Assembly (NCBI GenBank): GCA_017561615.1
Contig: JAFZBT010000132.1
Location: forward strand, 1-6,482
Length of the DNA: 6,482 bases
Direction of reading: 5' to 3'
Source of the DNA: Erysipelotrichaceae bacterium
Lineage (GTDB): Bacteria; Bacillota_I; Bacilli_A; Erysipelotrichales; Erysipelotrichaceae
Of this stretch, positions 1 through 5,277 are shown in pieces. The translations under genes and the position numbers were made by a program. The number at the start of each line of letters is the position of its first letter. Position 1 is the first letter of the stretch. The notes below the pieces were generated by a model. The model ran no database searches, was not told where the DNA came from, and worked only from the letters and a program-made list of their open reading frames with translations.

Positions 1-140
1 CCCCAGGTCCCGGCGTACTTGCCCAGGGTCTCAATGACCCAGGCGCTGCCCTGCGGGACGATGCAGATGTTGCTCAGCAGTATGCCCAGTATCACGATTA
101 CGATTACTGCCCAGATAATGATGTTTACAATGCGATCCAT
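1..140 (-). CDS. SPFH/Band 7 (stomatin-like) protein, N-terminus only
   Basis: Only the first 46 codons are in the window; the gene continues past the left edge. Residues 7-22 form a hydrophobic membrane segment rich in Ile and Val. It is followed by IVPQGSAWVIETLGKY and then a GTW, which matches the conserved opening of the SPFH/Band 7 domain (stomatin, prohibitin, flotillin, HflK/C), where a membrane hairpin or anchor leads into V-P-Q-x-x-A-x-V-I-E-x-L-G-K-Y. Family members assemble into large membrane rings and organise membrane domains or regulate membrane proteases. The ATG is preceded by GGGAGG with 8 bases of spacing, which fixes the start. It is the last visible gene of a five-gene operon, 15 bases after the preceding stop. 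Which SPFH subfamily it belongs to, and whether an NfeD or protease partner follows, cannot be seen here. Confidence 0.85.
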   Translation of the reverse strand, partial: MDRIVNIIIWAVIVIVILGILLSNICIVPQGSAWVIETLGKYAGTW

Positions 141-155
141 TTACTTTTCCTCCCA

Positions 156-533
156 TTAATTCATAAATATATTTGCGAAGAATGCCATGAGAATGAATAC
201 GATGAAGGCGATCCATTTGGCAACCTTTTCATCGAAAGCCGGCAGTTCAGCCTTCTCGGGCATTTTCAGTGTCTGCCATTGACTGACGGCAGGCTTGTTT
301 GCGGTCTTCTGATACTCTTGGTAATCAGGATGTTCTACTTCACAGCTTTCTTCATGCTTCCTTCTGACTTCGCGGGCTTCGCAGTGCTTGCGGTGCTCTT
401 CGTCCAGATAGGCTGCGTTATCGTCCAGATCCCATGGGGAATGTCTGGCTTCATAGCGTCTTTCTCTCTCCATCCAGTCATCGCCGGTTGAAGATCCGAT
501 GCTTTCATATATCTTCTTGTTATTCATTGGCAT
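156..533 (-). CDS. Hypothetical charged protein with C-terminal membrane tail
   Basis: I do not recognise a family. The 125-residue product (123 if the second ATG at 527 is used) has a long hydrophilic, highly charged N-terminal part (about residues 10-105) rich in Glu, Asp, Arg, Lys and His. Residues about 35-75 are probably helical and contain two Cys (51 and 64). A single hydrophobic segment follows at residues about 107-123, leaving only a few residues after it. This is a tail-anchored layout, with the bulk of the protein predicted in the cytoplasm. AAGGAGG lies upstream; it is 4 bases from the first ATG and 10 from the second, so the start is ambiguous by two residues. The stop codon of the upstream gene overlaps this ribosome binding site (TAAGGAGG), which suggests translational coupling. 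Its place between a small membrane peptide and an SPFH protein suggests a membrane-associated partner of the latter, but that is inference. Confidence 0.75.
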   Translation of the reverse strand: MPMNNKKIYESIGSSTGDDWMERERRYEARHSPWDLDDNAAYLDEEHRKHCEAREVRRKHEESCEVEHPDYQEYQKTANKPAVSQWQTLKMPEKAELPAFDEKVAKWIAFIVFILMAFFANIFMN

Positions 534-542
534 TACGCCTCC

Positions 543-737
543 TTAGAATCCGAACGGACCTCTGGGATGATGGCGGCCCATTCCCGGGCCTCTGCCTCCC
601 ATGGGCGGGCGCGGAGCGAACATCCACGGTGAGAAGAACAGCGGACGGCGGTAATGGCGCGGGTATCTGTAGCCATAATAGCCGTAGGGACGCAGGCTTC
701 TTAACAATACGTACATAATGATGAATGCAAAGATCAT
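543..737 (-). CDS. Small basic Arg/Tyr/Gly/Pro-rich membrane peptide (hypothetical)
   Basis: This 64-residue product starts with a short hydrophobic segment (residues 1-12, MIFAFIIMYVLL). A low-complexity tail follows: a Tyr/Gly/Arg stretch (residues 18-31, PYGYYGYRYPRHYR), an aromatic patch (34-40, LFFSPWMF), and a Gly/Pro/Arg/Met-rich end finishing in GPFGF. It contains ten arginines and almost no acidic residues. No family is recognised. An in-frame ATG at 755 would give 70 residues, but nothing resembling a ribosome binding site precedes it. The ATG at 737 has AGGAGG with 7 bases of spacing and is preferred. The gene starts 17 bases after the DUF1836 gene and ends 9 bases before the next gene. 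The basic tail could bind anionic lipid head groups or an acidic partner; this is speculative. Its reality rests on the strong ribosome binding site and its place in a tightly packed operon. Confidence 0.7.
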   Translation of the reverse strand: MIFAFIIMYVLLRSLRPYGYYGYRYPRHYRRPLFFSPWMFAPRPPMGGRGPGMGRHHPRGPFGF

Positions 738-754
738 TTCCACACCTCCTATCA

Positions 755-1303
755 TTATTTATTCTTCAGCAGGTCCAGATTATCATTGACGTTTTTCTGA
801 CAGATCCCGCTGATGTAGCCGTAAACCATGACTTTCAGGGCCAGAGCCAGCCTTCCGGTTTCATCAGCCTGCTCTGACAGCACGGCTTTCAGCACTTCAT
901 CGATTTCCTTCTCATTGAATGACTGCCGGTCAAGCGACCTGACGGCCTGACAGAAATAGTCATAGAGTCTTTCCTCAGAGATGATGTCATCACTCTCATC
1001 ATCGGCGTCACCGTTGATCAGGATCATTAGTTCACCGATATCCTCTATGTTCATGCCGTCCCTGAGCGCTGAAATCAGCAGAATGCGGAACAGGTGTCTT
1101 TCCGTGTACTTCTTGTTTTCCGGATGAGGGACAAAGCCTCTCTTCACCCAGTTCTGAATCGTTGACGGCTGCAGATCGGCTATCGCGCATATCTGCGACA
1201 ATGACAGTCCTCCGGTAATGGCCAATAGCGGCCGGAATACTGATTCAGCGTCATTTTCCTTAGCGTATTCAATCGAAGTTCCGGGGATCAGCTTACTTAA
1301 CAT
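755..1303 (-). CDS. DUF1836 family MerR-like regulator
   Basis: The 182-residue protein matches the DUF1836 pattern known from Firmicutes. A helix-turn-helix lies at about residues 33-58 (LSLSQICAIADLQPSTIQNW, then VKRGFV). A MerR-like second helical unit follows (YTERHLFRILLISALRDGM, then NIEDIGELM), and after an acidic linker (about 99-109) a helical C-terminal part. Such proteins are presumed DNA-binding regulators; their targets are mostly unknown. The frame extends to a TTG at 1312, but that codon lies one base after AGGAG, which is too close. The ATG at 1303 sits 10 bases from it and is preferred. As the second gene of the operon, 17 bases after a 46-residue membrane peptide gene, it probably controls its own promoter; the tandem repeats over the -35 box are a candidate site. 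The family call is firm by motif, the regulatory target is inference. Confidence 0.85.
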   Translation of the reverse strand: MLSKLIPGTSIEYAKENDAESVFRPLLAITGGLSLSQICAIADLQPSTIQNWVKRGFVPHPENKKYTERHLFRILLISALRDGMNIEDIGELMILINGDADDESDDIISEERLYDYFCQAVRSLDRQSFNEKEIDEVLKAVLSEQADETGRLALALKVMVYGYISGICQKNVNDNLDLLKNK

Positions 1304-1320
1304 ATTAAACAATCTCCTGC

Positions 1321-1461
1321 TTAATTGATTCTGCCGGTCAGGTATCTGAAGATGTAGACCACACCGACAATAACACAGACGGTAACGAATAATCTCAGTA
1401 TCAGCGCGACTATCGATAAGACGATGCTGAAGAGAATATCCAGTGATAATAAGAACAGCAT
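1321..1461 (-). CDS. 46-residue hydrophobic membrane peptide (hypothetical)
   Basis: First gene of the operon. The product is almost wholly hydrophobic: residues 1-22 and 24-38 could form two membrane helices separated by Arg23, or one long helix, and the end is basic (FRYLTGRIN). Asp8 and Arg23 are the only charges within the hydrophobic part. The reading frame is open upstream to an in-frame ATG at 1506 and a TTG at 1527, but both lie upstream of, or inside, the promoter. The ATG at 1461 has an excellent ribosome binding site (AAAGGAGGTG, 1468-1477) and lies about 20 bases from the expected transcription start. No family is recognised. It could be a structural micro-protein of a membrane complex, a membrane-stress sensor, or a toxin-like peptide. 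The first fits best, because it shares a promoter and strand with four other genes and no antisense RNA promoter is evident. Confidence 0.7.
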   Translation of the reverse strand: MLFLLSLDILFSIVLSIVALILRLFVTVCVIVGVVYIFRYLTGRIN

Positions 1462-1488
1462 ATTCAGCACCTCCTTTATGGTAATTTG

Positions 1489-1517
1489 ATTATAACAGAG
1501 GTTCATATGACTGTCAA
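1489..1517 (-). promoter_or_regulatory. Consensus sigma-A promoter of the DUF1836/SPFH operon
   Basis: On the minus strand a perfect -35 box TTGACA (1512-1517) and a perfect -10 box TATAAT (1489-1494) are separated by exactly 17 bases. Transcription should start near 1482, giving a leader of about 20 bases before the 46-residue peptide gene. An A-rich stretch upstream of the -35 box (about 1531-1540) could act as an UP element. A promoter this close to consensus would be expected to be strong unless repressed. Confidence 0.9.
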
Positions 1518-1528
1518 GCACTTTCAAG
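1509..1528 (-). repeat. Two 10-bp tandem repeats over the -35 box (candidate operator)
   Basis: Read on the minus strand, CTTGAAAGTG (1519-1528) is followed directly by CTTGACAGTC (1509-1518); eight of ten positions match. The period is one turn of B-DNA, so both copies face the same side of the helix. The second copy contains the -35 hexamer. The region also holds a short inverted repeat, CACTT/AAGTG with two bases between (1519-1530). A repressor bound here would block the promoter. The DUF1836 protein encoded just downstream is the obvious candidate ligand, by inference only. Confidence 0.4.
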
Positions 1529-1559
1529 TGATTTTTTTGTAAAATCGTCCAGTAATGAT

Positions 1560-1582
1560 AAACGCCCTGTTACAGGGCGTTT
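1560..1582 (-). terminator. Hairpin terminator after the Nudix gene
   Basis: A perfect 10-bp stem (AAACGCCCTG with CAGGGCGTTT) closes a 3-base loop. It starts 13 bases after the Nudix stop codon. On the minus strand the stem ends in GTTT followed by ATCATT, a weak U-tract. It separates the Nudix transcript from the downstream operon promoter. Confidence 0.7.
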
Positions 1583-1595
1583 CGCTTATACAATA

Positions 1596-2111
1596 TTATA
1601 GGAAGCCTTCCGACTTAAGCATTTCCAGAACCAGTGCCTCCCTCTCAAACATCAGCGGGCTGTAAGGCGTCTTGTCGACGCTGCGGTTCTTCAGGATGGC
1701 CGTATCCGCTTCAACAAATTCCAGGGTATAGCCTTCTCTTGCCTCATAATCATCAAGATCCTGGGAAACTCCCTGCTCCTGAGCAGCGCACAGATAATAG
1801 TAGTTATCCTGAATGAAGCACTCAGCAGGATCACTGATGCTCTTTTCGATGCGGTGAACGTAGCCATATTCGCGGATCGTTTCCGGGATTACCGTCAGTC
1901 CGGCTTCTTCACGGGTTTCCCTGATCATCGCCTCTGCGGGTTCCTCACCCTTTCTGATCCCGCCGCCGGGAAATTTGTAATAGTCATATCTCAGGGAGTG
2001 GACCATGGCAATGCGCCCTTCTCTGATTATGATGGATCTGGCGGAATCACGGACATGATCATGCGTACACTGGCCATAGTTGCCAGCGTCCATCTCAAAC
2101 AGCAGTCTCAT
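1596..2111 (-). CDS. Nudix hydrolase
   Basis: The 171-residue protein carries a complete Nudix box at residues 50-72, with the pattern G-x5-E-x7-R-E-x-x-E-E-x-G-L. The metal-binding and catalytic part is visible as RETREEAGL (64-72). It is preceded by the usual FPGGG turn (47-51). Nudix enzymes cleave nucleoside diphosphates linked to another group (such as dNTPs, NDP-sugars, ADP-ribose, Nudix-type caps); the substrate cannot be told from the motif. The N-terminus has a His/Cys/Asp stretch (14-CTHDHVRD-21), and the C-terminal part carries a Tyr-rich strand (NYYYLC). No membrane segment or signal is visible, so it should be cytoplasmic. The ATG has GGGAGG with 9 bases of spacing. The gene is flanked by terminators on both sides and so is probably transcribed alone. 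Confidence 0.92.
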   Translation of the reverse strand: MRLLFEMDAGNYGQCTHDHVRDSARSIIIREGRIAMVHSLRYDYYKFPGGGIRKGEEPAEAMIRETREEAGLTVIPETIREYGYVHRIEKSISDPAECFIQDNYYYLCAAQEQGVSQDLDDYEAREGYTLEFVEADTAILKNRSVDKTPYSPLMFEREALVLEMLKSEGFL

Positions 2112-2136
2112 ATGCTCTTACCTCCCTTGCCATCCT

Positions 2137-2145
2137 ATCTTAGCA
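2137..2145 (-). promoter_or_regulatory. Possible extended -10 promoter of the Nudix gene
   Basis: On the minus strand TGCTAAGAT fits an extended -10 element (TG-n-TAAGAT; 4-5 of 6 bases of TATAAT). No good -35 box lies 16-18 bases upstream, where the preceding terminator hairpin sits. The expected start near 2130 gives a short leader just containing the GGGAGG ribosome binding site. Because a terminator precedes the gene, a promoter is needed here, and this is the best candidate. Confidence 0.4.
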
Positions 2146-2150
2146 CATCA

Positions 2151-2182
2151 GGAAAAGCTGAGGTACATTCAGTACCTCAGCT
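2151..2182 (-). terminator. Hairpin terminator after the membrane-bound hydrolase gene
   Basis: An 11-bp perfect stem (AGCTGAGGTAC with GTACCTCAGCT) closes a 5-base loop. On the minus strand it is followed by TTTTCC. It begins 8 bases after the stop codon of the 669-residue hydrolase and should end that transcript. Confidence 0.85.
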
Positions 2183-2190
2183 CTTAGCAT

Positions 2191-4200
2191 TTACAGCATT
2201 GCCGAACCGCCGGTCACGATCCAGCAGGCCAGCATGGCTACCAGGATGGCGCCCAGAAAGACGCTTCCGGTACGGCGGTAGAAGTAGGTGGCCAGAACGC
2301 TGAATACCAGCAGCTGCGGCGCCAGAACGATCATCAGCGACATGAACGGTCCGCCGAAGGTGGATCCGAACAGCAGGTCAGCTCCCGGTCCCAGATCGGC
2401 AAAGAAGGGGATGTATTCCAGCGCGGCGATCAGCAGGATTCCGCCGATCATGCCCAGCGCGACGACGATCCAGTTGCTCAAAAAGGCCAGTATGCCCTTT
2501 CTGCTCGTTGCTCTGGTCGGCATCTGGGCAATGATGCGTGAATTGGCCAGGATGAAATAGAGAATGTAGATCGGCAGGTATACTCCGAACTGAATTACTC
2601 TGTCCAGCGTAAAGCCGCGGAAGAACGGCCATACAAAGCGCAGGTCAAGGCCGAACAGGATCTGGCACAGGAAGGTTACCAGATACATGCTGGCAAACAG
2701 GATAACCGCCAGCAGCAGCGACTTGAACAGCAGGCCCCAGTCAAAGCGGTGCGAGTTGCGGTTGCGGGCAAAGCCCAGATCCATGAAATCCATCGGAATG
2801 CCCTTCTTCTTGCTGCGACCGTAGGTAACGAGGGTCATGATCAGCATGATGATGATCAAAAGGCCGTACCAGCCGACAAAGCCATTGCCGATGGTCATCC
2901 GGAAAATGTTCTCCGGCAGCGGCAGCAGGGCATGGCCAAGCTGGGTCATGAACGGATAGGTAAGTCCGCTCAGCAGGATCGTCACAAGCAGTCCCTTCAT
3001 CAGACCAAGTCCCTTCTTCAGCCGGTAAGGTCTGTCAGGAACCTGATCGGCAGCGTTGCGGAACAGTTCGGTCGACAGGAAGAATTCGCTCAGCGGAATC
3101 AGGCTGAAGACCGCCAGAAGAGTTGCGGCCAGCTGTGCCCATTCCTTGCCCATGTAGATATGCGAATCAGCCGACAGTTCGCTGTTCTGTCTCAGTGCGT
3201 TGGCAAACCAGTCGACGGTAGAGGCTACAGCCTGATGGGAATGGGTGACCAGACGGTGATTGGTGATCACCAGTTCGCATCTTCTGGCTGAGCCTTCCGC
3301 AAAATTGCCGTAGGTGATGTTCCATTGGGCGTTACTGCTGACACCCAGGAAATCCCGGCGCAGTTTGCTTTCCAGCAGCTTGTCAGAGACCACGTTCTGA
3401 TAATCGCGGAAGTAGTTGAATTCATCGTACTTTGCCGTTATCAGCATGACGTTGTTGAAATAGATGTTATTGTCATAAGCATGTTCGGTGAACAGTTCAC
3501 CGGCCTGCAGCACGACGGCCTTCGGCGTGATGTCCCTGCCTGAGCTGTCCTTTGCCCGGCACAGACCGGCCGCCACTGACCAGCTGGCCCAGGTACCCAT
3601 CGAGTGGCCGGAAACGCCCATTCTGGTCTGATCGACAAAATCCATGTCCGCCAGATAGCGGTAGGCATAAATGCCGCCCATCGATGAATCGGTGATCTTA
3701 TTTCCTTCTTCATCCGTCGAATATCTTTCATCAAAGAAGCTCAGATTGGAGAAATTCATCAGCAGGCGGTAGCGCTTGGAACCGCCGATCTTCTTGAAGG
3801 TGCCGTTCTCTTCGCTGTCCAGGCCGTAATTGGTCTTTACGACGTGGTTTACATATCCTCTGCTGATCATTGATACGGTGGTGGAACCATGGCCGTATTC
3901 ATCGGCCGCCATGACCACAAAGCCCCGGCGAGCCAGTTCGATGCAGTAGGCGTCGCAGGTATCCTTATCGTTCTGATAGCCATGCAGAAGCAGAACGGCA
4001 GGTGCAGGAGACTGGGCGGTTGCCGTCTTGGGCCTGTACAGTTTATAGGTGATGGATCCGCCATCAACGTCAATGCTGCTGACGGACACGTCGATCTTGC
4101 CGAAATCCGTCTGAACCAGATTGCCGTAGAAGATGCAGCCAATGGTCATCAGTACCATGACCAGCCACAGAATAAGCCATTTTGCGTTTGCTTTCTTCAT
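2191..4200 (-). CDS. Membrane-anchored alpha/beta hydrolase with polytopic C-terminus
   Basis: The 669-residue protein has three parts. Residues 8-26 are a membrane anchor after a basic start (MKKANAK). Residues about 45-340 are an alpha/beta-hydrolase domain: oxyanion loop LLLHGYQND (70-78), DEYGHG (100-105), nucleophile elbow GHSMG with Ser200, a candidate acid Asp259 (TAKYDEF), and a candidate His at 320 or 322 (THSHQ). Residues 353-663 hold about eight membrane helices. Basic loops at about 388-398, 461-485, 554-568 and 641-643 all fall on the same side as the N-terminus, which obeys the positive-inside rule and places the hydrolase domain outside the cell. The substrate is unknown; esters, lipids or peptides are all possible for this fold. 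The ATG has AAGGAGG with 9 bases of spacing. It follows another alpha/beta-hydrolase gene on the same strand, across a hairpin terminator. Confidence 0.88.
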   Translation of the reverse strand: MKKANAKWLILWLVMVLMTIGCIFYGNLVQTDFGKIDVSVSSIDVDGGSITYKLYRPKTATAQSPAPAVLLLHGYQNDKDTCDAYCIELARRGFVVMAADEYGHGSTTVSMISRGYVNHVVKTNYGLDSEENGTFKKIGGSKRYRLLMNFSNLSFFDERYSTDEEGNKITDSSMGGIYAYRYLADMDFVDQTRMGVSGHSMGTWASWSVAAGLCRAKDSSGRDITPKAVVLQAGELFTEHAYDNNIYFNNVMLITAKYDEFNYFRDYQNVVSDKLLESKLRRDFLGVSSNAQWNITYGNFAEGSARRCELVITNHRLVTHSHQAVASTVDWFANALRQNSELSADSHIYMGKEWAQLAATLLAVFSLIPLSEFFLSTELFRNAADQVPDRPYRLKKGLGLMKGLLVTILLSGLTYPFMTQLGHALLPLPENIFRMTIGNGFVGWYGLLIIIMLIMTLVTYGRSKKKGIPMDFMDLGFARNRNSHRFDWGLLFKSLLLAVILFASMYLVTFLCQILFGLDLRFVWPFFRGFTLDRVIQFGVYLPIYILYFILANSRIIAQMPTRATSRKGILAFLSNWIVVALGMIGGILLIAALEYIPFFADLGPGADLLFGSTFGGPFMSLMIVLAPQLLVFSVLATYFYRRTGSVFLGAILVAMLACWIVTGGSAML

Positions 4201-4222
4201 GTCATTTATCCTCCTTGTTTAT

Positions 4223-4250
4223 GAAAATCCCCGGTCAAAAGCCCGGGGAT
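4223..4250 (-). terminator. Hairpin terminator between the two hydrolase genes
   Basis: An 8-bp GC-rich stem (ATCCCCGG with CCGGGGAT, 4227-4250) encloses an 8-base loop and is followed on the minus strand by TTTTCAT. It starts only 4 bases after the stop codon of the upstream hydrolase. It ends about 7 bases before the ribosome binding site of the downstream hydrolase, so it could act as a partial terminator or as a 3' end stabiliser within one operon. Confidence 0.75.
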
Positions 4251-4254
4251 GATA

Positions 4255-5199
4255 TTACTGCTGCTTCTGTTCGCTGAGGTCCTTGACCTGCTTGTTGAGC
4301 CAGAGAACGACGTCCTTGAGAACGATCTTCATCTCGGTCTCGTTGAAGATCTCATGACGCATGTTTTCATAGATGTTGGCCTGGATGTTCTCATAGCCGA
4401 CCTTTGAAAGGTTGTTCAGCGACTTCTTGAATCCGCTGGGAACATCGGCGCAGGGGTCGTCCTGACCGACGACAAACAGGATGGAAAGCTGCTTCTTCAG
4501 CACGCGCCAGTCTTTTCTGACAAAGACATCCTGCATGCCGTCCAGCAGATCGTAATAGCCTCTGTTGGTGAACGGGAAGCCGCAGAGCGGGTCGGCGATG
4601 TAGCGGTCAACGTTCTCTTCGTTATAGCTCAGCCAGTCAAATGCGGTACGGGGATTGGAAATCGTCTTGTTGTAGTCACTGGCCTTTACCAGCGCCTGGG
4701 ACACCTTCTTGGCTCCCTTGCCGCCGCTGAGCGTCTTGGCCATGATCATGCCCATTCCGGCCGCATTGGTAAATGCCGGCATGCCGGAGAAGATGATCCC
4801 GGACAGACAGTCCTCATATCTCTTCAGGAAGGAATGGCCGATCAGAGAGCCCATGGAATGGCCCAGAACGTAGAACGGAAGATTGCGGTACTCTTCCATG
4901 ATGCGGAGAGTGAACTCATGAATGTCCTGAAGGTTGACGATCCAGCCGTTCTTATCGGCAAAGTAGCCCAGCGGAATGTCATCGCTGATGCTGGCGCCAT
5001 GTCCTCTGTTGTCAACGGCGATCACCACATAGCCATAGCTGGCCAGAACGCTGGCAACCTTTTCATATCTTTCCTTGTGTTCAGACATGCCGTGAATGAT
5101 CTGAACAATGGCCTTCGGTTTTTCCGGAATATATAGATTAGCTTCTAAGACTAAGTCATCGCTTATTGATTTGATTTTTCTCTTCTGCTTGTTTATCAT
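4255..5199 (-). CDS. Alpha/beta hydrolase, lysophospholipase/monoacylglycerol lipase-like (S33-type)
   Basis: The 314-residue protein shows the ordered motifs of the serine aminopeptidase S33 / Hydrolase_4 group, which includes lysophospholipases and monoglyceride lipases. These are an oxyanion loop IIHGMSEHKERY (34-45), VDNRGHGAS (62-70), a nucleophile elbow GHSMG with Ser115, an acid in VGQDDPC (Asp248 most likely), and the catalytic His282 in NMRHEIFNE. HGMSEH and MRHE are characteristic of the monoacylglycerol-lipase/PldB-like branch. There is no signal peptide or membrane segment, so it is probably cytoplasmic. Likely role: hydrolysis of lysophospholipids or monoacylglycerols in membrane lipid turnover; the true substrate is not proven by sequence. 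The ATG follows GAGGTG (5206-5211) with 7 bases of spacing. It is the first gene of its transcription unit, divergent from tmcAL. Confidence 0.92.
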   Translation of the reverse strand: MINKQKRKIKSISDDLVLEANLYIPEKPKAIVQIIHGMSEHKERYEKVASVLASYGYVVIAVDNRGHGASISDDIPLGYFADKNGWIVNLQDIHEFTLRIMEEYRNLPFYVLGHSMGSLIGHSFLKRYEDCLSGIIFSGMPAFTNAAGMGMIMAKTLSGGKGAKKVSQALVKASDYNKTISNPRTAFDWLSYNEENVDRYIADPLCGFPFTNRGYYDLLDGMQDVFVRKDWRVLKKQLSILFVVGQDDPCADVPSGFKKSLNNLSKVGYENIQANIYENMRHEIFNETEMKIVLKDVVLWLNKQVKDLSEQKQQ

Positions 5200-5218
5200 A
5201 TGTCACACCTCGATGTTT

Positions 5219-5247
5219 ATTATATCATTTTTTCCCCTTCAAAAAAA
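5219..5247 (-). promoter_or_regulatory. Promoter of the hydrolase genes
   Basis: A perfect -10 box TATAAT lies at 5219-5224 on the minus strand. At the ideal 17-base spacing the -35 position (5242-5247) holds TTTTTT, a poor match to TTGACA. Transcription should begin near 5212, so the leader is only about 13 bases and the ribosome binding site lies at its very 5' end. Confidence 0.65.
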
Positions 5248-5256
5248 AGATATAAT
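5228..5256 (+). promoter_or_regulatory. Promoter of tmcAL
   Basis: A perfect -10 box TATAAT lies at 5251-5256. The 17-base-spaced -35 position (5228-5233) is TTTTTT, mirroring the opposite promoter. The expected start near 5263 gives a leader of about 15 bases containing AAAGGAG (5265-5271). Confidence 0.65.
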
Positions 5257-5277
5257 ATACCTGCAAAGGAGAAGGCC

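Larger units (their letters stand above)
5218..5257. repeat. Near-perfect inverted repeat forming the divergent promoter region
   Basis: The left arm (5218-5233) and right arm (5242-5257) are 16 bases each and are reverse complements except at one position; 8 bases (CCCCTTCA) separate them. Each arm ends in GATATAATA read outward, so the two -10 boxes are arranged symmetrically. The inner part of each arm is a T- or A-tract that serves as the -35 region of the promoter on the other side. Confidence 0.85.

Noticed and set aside
1304..1312. TTG start for the DUF1836 gene at 1312.
   Set aside because: Only one base separates it from AGGAG; the ATG at 1303 has workable spacing.
1462..1527. Longer forms of the 46-residue peptide starting at 1506 or 1527.
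   Set aside because: These starts lie inside or upstream of the perfect promoter, and neither has a ribosome binding site like the one at 1468-1477.
1321..1540. A type I toxin-antitoxin locus (small hydrophobic peptide with an antisense RNA).
   Set aside because: No convincing promoter or terminator for an antisense RNA is seen on the plus strand, and the peptide gene sits first in a longer operon.
1519..1540. A terminator formed by CACTTTCAAGTG followed by a T-run on the plus strand.
   Set aside because: The stem is only 5 bp with a 2-base loop, no plus-strand gene ends nearby, and the site is better explained as the upstream part of the operon promoter.
2749..3291. A 180-codon open frame on the plus strand, antisense to the membrane-bound hydrolase.
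   Set aside because: It has no ribosome binding site or recognisable motif, and its composition (Gln/His/Lys-rich) is that of a shadow frame opposite a real gene.
5200..5277. Upstream extension of tmcAL to an ATG at 5200 (26 extra residues).
   Set aside because: The extension covers the promoter and ribosome binding site, and the family's conserved N-terminus begins at the ATG at 5278.
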